From W425 sp964503235 (GTDB taxonomy: Bacteria; Chloroflexota; Dehalococcoidia; Dehalococcoidales; RBG-16-60-22): a stretch of DNA of 25,684 nt. The notes below the pieces were generated by a model. That model was not told the origin of the DNA and did not search any database. It saw only the letters and a list, made by a program, of their open reading frames with translations. The position numbers and the translations under genes were made by a program. Below, one piece after another: positions 23,033 to 25,684 of this stretch; the first letter of the stretch is position 1; each line of letters opens with the position of its first letter. The DNA is taken from positions 1-25,684 of the forward strand of contig CAZCZJ010000027.1 in the NCBI GenBank assembly GCA_964503235.1, written 5' to 3'.

Positions 23033-23800
23033 ATGAGTGCCAAGAAACGTGACTACTCTATCTTCGAGAAATTCAACTTCGAAAGGAAGCCGGTCGGCGT
23101 CAAGTATTCGCTGATAAAGCCGGAGGGAATCGAACCAACGGACAAAAGCCTGGCCCTCTGCGAGCTGTTCGCCGAAGCGCATAACAGCAAACCTTTCTAC
23201 GTGACCAAGGAAAACGTGCAGTGCGGGGAGCAGGTACTGGGGATTGTGGAATATCCGCCGATGATGTACAGCGGGTCGCTGGGACACATGTACTCGATGT
23301 TTAAAGATGCCGGCGCCAACCGCAGAATCTACGATTACACCCCGCATCTTCCTATCGATTCCGTTAAATACATCTCCCACGCAACAGTAGACCAGATGAA
23401 TTTCGACCCCGATTTGCTGATTATCACCGCCAATACGAAGCAGGCGGAAATAATCCTCAGGGCCAGCAGTTTTTCCGACGGGAAGATGTGGAATTTCAAG
23501 GGCACGACCTGCCTCGCCTGCGCCTGGATATACGCCCACCCCTACCTCAACGGGGAAATGAATTGCACGGTAAGCGGACTGGGCTACAGCATGAAAGCCA
23601 GAGAAGTACTGCCCGAAGGACTGTTTATTATCACGTTCCCCTTCGACCATATCTCAGGTCTGATTGAGAACCTCGAGGAGATGGAGTGGGAACCCTACTG
23701 GTTCAACCTGGGCAGAGAAGGATTTATCGCCGAGAATAAAAAGAGAAGCGAAGAGCTGGGCGAGAAACTCGGACAACCGAGTACGCATTATCACGAATAG
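23033..23800 (+). CDS. DUF169 protein, paralogue 2
   Basis: A 255-residue DUF169 protein with FERKPVGVKYSLIKPEG, Cys43, Cys64 and Cys163 (LACAWIYAHPYLNGEMN) matching paralogue 1. An additional Cys160 lies three residues earlier, making CLAC, and Cys179 follows in MNCTV, so this copy has the richest set of cysteines. AGGAGG precedes the ATG. It is about 75 bp upstream of the third paralogue. The function is unknown; retention of three diverged copies suggests different subunits or substrates rather than recent duplication. Confidence 0.85.
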   Translation: MSAKKRDYSIFEKFNFERKPVGVKYSLIKPEGIEPTDKSLALCELFAEAHNSKPFYVTKENVQCGEQVLGIVEYPPMMYSGSLGHMYSMFKDAGANRRIYDYTPHLPIDSVKYISHATVDQMNFDPDLLIITANTKQAEIILRASSFSDGKMWNFKGTTCLACAWIYAHPYLNGEMNCTVSGLGYSMKAREVLPEGLFIITFPFDHISGLIENLEEMEWEPYWFNLGREGFIAENKKRSEELGEKLGQPSTHYHE

Positions 23801-23875
23801 TTAGAGAGAAGCATCAGCTATCACTTACATCTTTTCCATGAGGTAATTAAGACGAATAATTTGAAGGAGGCTAAC

Positions 23876-24634
23876 ATGGCTTCAAAACAGCGAGACTACT
23901 CCGCTTTGGATAAATTCAATTTCGAGAGAAAGCCGGTCGGCGTAAAGTTCATGATTACCAAGCCGGAAGGTATCAAACACATCGATAAAGAACTGAACAT
24001 GTGCGAGATGCTCAAAGAAGCCCAGGATAACGACGCCTTTTACGTGGCGCCCGAGGACTGGGTCTGCGTGGGTGTGGAACAGATGATACTGGGTATGAAA
24101 GACCCGGAACCAGTACTCGTCAGCGGTATCTTCGGCGGGGAGGAGGGGCTGTTCAAGGGGAACAGTGCCTGCCGCGCCATGTACGACTATCTCCCCAGAA
24201 TGCAGAAGGGTTCGGTGCAGTATGTAGCCTTCGCTCCGCTGGACAAGATGACTTTCGACCCGGACGTATTAATTATGACTGCCACCCTGCCCCAGGCACA
24301 GACTCTATTACGGTCTATCAACTACTCCACGGGAAGACCTTTCGTCAGTCAGGTGACACCGGTGGTAGCCTGCTCCTGGATTTACGTCTACCCGGTCGTC
24401 AGCGGCGAGCTTAACTACTTCGTCACCGGCCTGGGACTGGGTGTTCAGGCGATGAACATTTTCCCACCGGGCCTTTTCATCATATCGGTGCCGTTCCAGC
24501 TTATCCCCACCATGCTGGATAACATCAAGGATATGCATTACAGTCCGGAGCTCATGCCGGGACCGGGCGGTGTAGAACACCGGAAACGGGTAAACAAATT
24601 CAAGGAAGATTTAAAGAAAAAGATAGAACAATAA
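23876..24634 (+). CDS. DUF169 protein, paralogue 3
   Basis: A 252-residue DUF169 protein. ATG at 23876 is chosen over the in-frame TTG at 23861 because AAGGAGG (23864-23870) lies at ideal spacing. Its opening (SKQRDYSALDKFNFERKPVG) is closest to paralogue 2, and it keeps Cys43, Cys64 and Cys166 (VVACSWIYVYPVVSGELN). After Cys64 there is a two-residue insertion relative to the others. It is followed 27 bp later by the second cupin. Role unknown, as for its paralogues. Confidence 0.85.
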   Translation: MASKQRDYSALDKFNFERKPVGVKFMITKPEGIKHIDKELNMCEMLKEAQDNDAFYVAPEDWVCVGVEQMILGMKDPEPVLVSGIFGGEEGLFKGNSACRAMYDYLPRMQKGSVQYVAFAPLDKMTFDPDVLIMTATLPQAQTLLRSINYSTGRPFVSQVTPVVACSWIYVYPVVSGELNYFVTGLGLGVQAMNIFPPGLFIISVPFQLIPTMLDNIKDMHYSPELMPGPGGVEHRKRVNKFKEDLKKKIEQ

Positions 24635-24661
24635 AAGCGATTAGATTGGGAAGGAGATAAA

Positions 24662-25069
24662 ATGGCAGATACCAAATACGGACAATATCTGGTTACCATA
24701 CCCTTCCACAAGGCGGGAGAGGGGGCATTATTCGCCACCGGGGGAGACATCCTCGGAGGTTTCGACCTGAACGTAATCTACGCCTGCGGTTACAAGACGG
24801 GCATTACCGGTCTATCGACCAAGCCGCACGTACACAACTACGATGAAGCCGTGTTTTTCATCGGCTCCGACCCTTATGCCCTGGACGACCTCGGCGCCGA
24901 GGTGGAGATATCCATCGGAGAGCTGGGGAAAGAGGAGAAGCACCATTTCAACAAGCCCACGGTGCTGGTAGCCCCGAAAGGTCTGCACCACTGCCCGATA
25001 GTAACCAAGGAAATACATAAGCCCTACGTGTGCATGGCGGTATCGCTGACGGGCAAGAGGTCGGACTAA
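24662..25069 (+). CDS. Small cupin-like metal-binding protein 2
   Basis: A 135-residue cupin-like protein with His56-x-His58-x3-Glu62 (KPHVHNYDEAVFFIGSD) and a His-His pair at 109-110 (KGLHHCP). The motif spacing is identical to the first cupin although overall identity is modest. GGAAGGAG precedes the ATG. It ends 50 bp before the oxidoreductase gene. The alternation DUF169-cupin-DUF169-DUF169-cupin suggests a duplicated DUF169/cupin module. Confidence 0.78.
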   Translation: MADTKYGQYLVTIPFHKAGEGALFATGGDILGGFDLNVIYACGYKTGITGLSTKPHVHNYDEAVFFIGSDPYALDDLGAEVEISIGELGKEEKHHFNKPTVLVAPKGLHHCPIVTKEIHKPYVCMAVSLTGKRSD

Positions 25070-25119
25070 CCGGGTATTTTATAGACTGTTAACAAAACAA
25101 GAGTATCTGGAGGTCAGAC

Positions 25120-25684
25120 GTGCCTGAGTACGGATATGCCGGTGAAATTCTAAATATCGATTTATCCACAGGAAATATTACCTGGCTGCCCACCGCCGCT
25201 TACGCCGACAGGTTCCTGGGGGGTAGGGGCATTGCCGCCAAGATATACTGGGACATGGTGCCCCCCGAAACGGGAGCCTTCGACGCCGATAACTGCCTGG
25301 TATACGCCACCGGACCGATAACCGGATTTACCAGAGTGGCGGGAGGCAGCCGATGGCAGGTCTGCGGAAAATCGTCGGTGATGGACCCCCCAGCCTTCTC
25401 CTACGCCAACCTGGGTGAAAAGTGGGGCACCTGGCTTAAATATGCCGGGTACGACGGGCTGGTGGTGCGGGGGAAAGCCGAGAAGCCAGTCTATATCATC
25501 ATCAACAATGATACCGTCGAAATTAGAGACGCCTCTGTACTCTGGGGAAAGTCAGCCATAGAATCAGGCGACCACCTGAAAGCGGAGCTGGGAAAAGAGT
25601 ACAGCGTATTGACAATAGGGCCTGCCGCTGAGAACCTGGTATCTTTCGCCACGATGCTGACCGATGACGGCGCCTCCGGTGCCG
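25120..25684 (+). CDS. Aldehyde:ferredoxin oxidoreductase family protein, N-terminal part
   Basis: The first 188 codons of a tungsten-enzyme-family gene, cut by the window edge. GTG at 25120 follows GGAGG at good spacing. The start GYAGEILNIDLSTGNI and RFLGGRGIAAKIYWD are the signature of the AOR N-terminal domain, which holds the tungstopterin; YATGPITGF and the GKWG-type segment (NLGEKWGTWLKYAGYDGLVV) also fit. Family members oxidise aldehydes or reduce acids or aromatic acyl groups with ferredoxin. The catalytic C-terminal domains and [4Fe-4S] cysteines lie beyond the window, so the subfamily cannot be assigned. Confidence 0.9.
   Translation, partial: MPEYGYAGEILNIDLSTGNITWLPTAAYADRFLGGRGIAAKIYWDMVPPETGAFDADNCLVYATGPITGFTRVAGGSRWQVCGKSSVMDPPAFSYANLGEKWGTWLKYAGYDGLVVRGKAEKPVYIIINNDTVEIRDASVLWGKSAIESGDHLKAELGKEYSVLTIGPAAENLVSFATMLTDDGASGA

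Noticed and set aside
1..25684. CRISPR array
   Set aside because: No regularly spaced repeats of 23-40 bases with unique spacers were seen; the recurring GC-rich blocks are dispersed MITE-like copies.

Overview
The window reads as a chromosomal segment of an anaerobic bacterium, assembled from a metagenome. Two 100-N gaps are each flanked by identical 55-bp ends, which is the mark of a scaffold. The gene set (paired CaiB/BaiF CoA-transferases, EFR1-type flavodoxin/ferredoxin, three DUF169 paralogues, an aldehyde:ferredoxin oxidoreductase, trpXYZ-type ABC importer, lysine 2,3-aminomutase) would fit Chloroflexota/Dehalococcoidia, but no marker gene is present, so that placement is an inference.

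Left part (1-5121). The 3' half of tRNA-Pro(GGG) is followed by a three-gene ABC importer operon and a GNAT acetyltransferase. A second, truncated copy of the tRNA-Pro 3' end then appears, as integration into a tRNA gene would leave. Beyond it lies an AT-richer cassette: a ribbon-helix-helix antitoxin, a MazF-like toxin and an SRA-HNH nuclease, behind a clear sigma-70 type promoter and between imperfect short repeats.

Middle (5208-13184). Two tandem class III CoA-transferase genes probably form one heteromeric enzyme; only the second keeps the catalytic Asp. Next come an EFR1-type flavodoxin/ferredoxin protein, a DUF1616-like membrane protein joined to a geranylgeranyl-reductase-family flavoprotein, a GreA-like factor with an extra N-terminal helical domain, tRNA-Ala(CGC), a possible recombinase remnant and a decayed MFS gene. 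Three copies of a MITE-like palindromic repeat occur in the window (about 7.7, 10.9 and 21.3 kb).

Right-middle (13264-19435). This is the most intriguing unit. A divergent winged-helix regulator faces a promoter with a palindrome at the expected start site. That promoter leads into lysine 2,3-aminomutase, two different D-Ala-D-Ala-ligase-like ATP-grasp enzymes, a GNAT, and a GNAT/acetylpolyamine-deacetylase fusion, the first four overlapping end to start. The logic suggests a beta-lysine-containing amide or peptide made with an acetylation/deacetylation step.

Right end (19759-25684). A flavodoxin and a HAD phosphatase precede an operon of three DUF169 proteins interleaved with two small cupins, leading into an aldehyde:ferredoxin-oxidoreductase-family gene cut by the window edge. 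The arrangement suggests a tungsten/molybdenum enzyme system with dedicated accessory proteins of unknown role.
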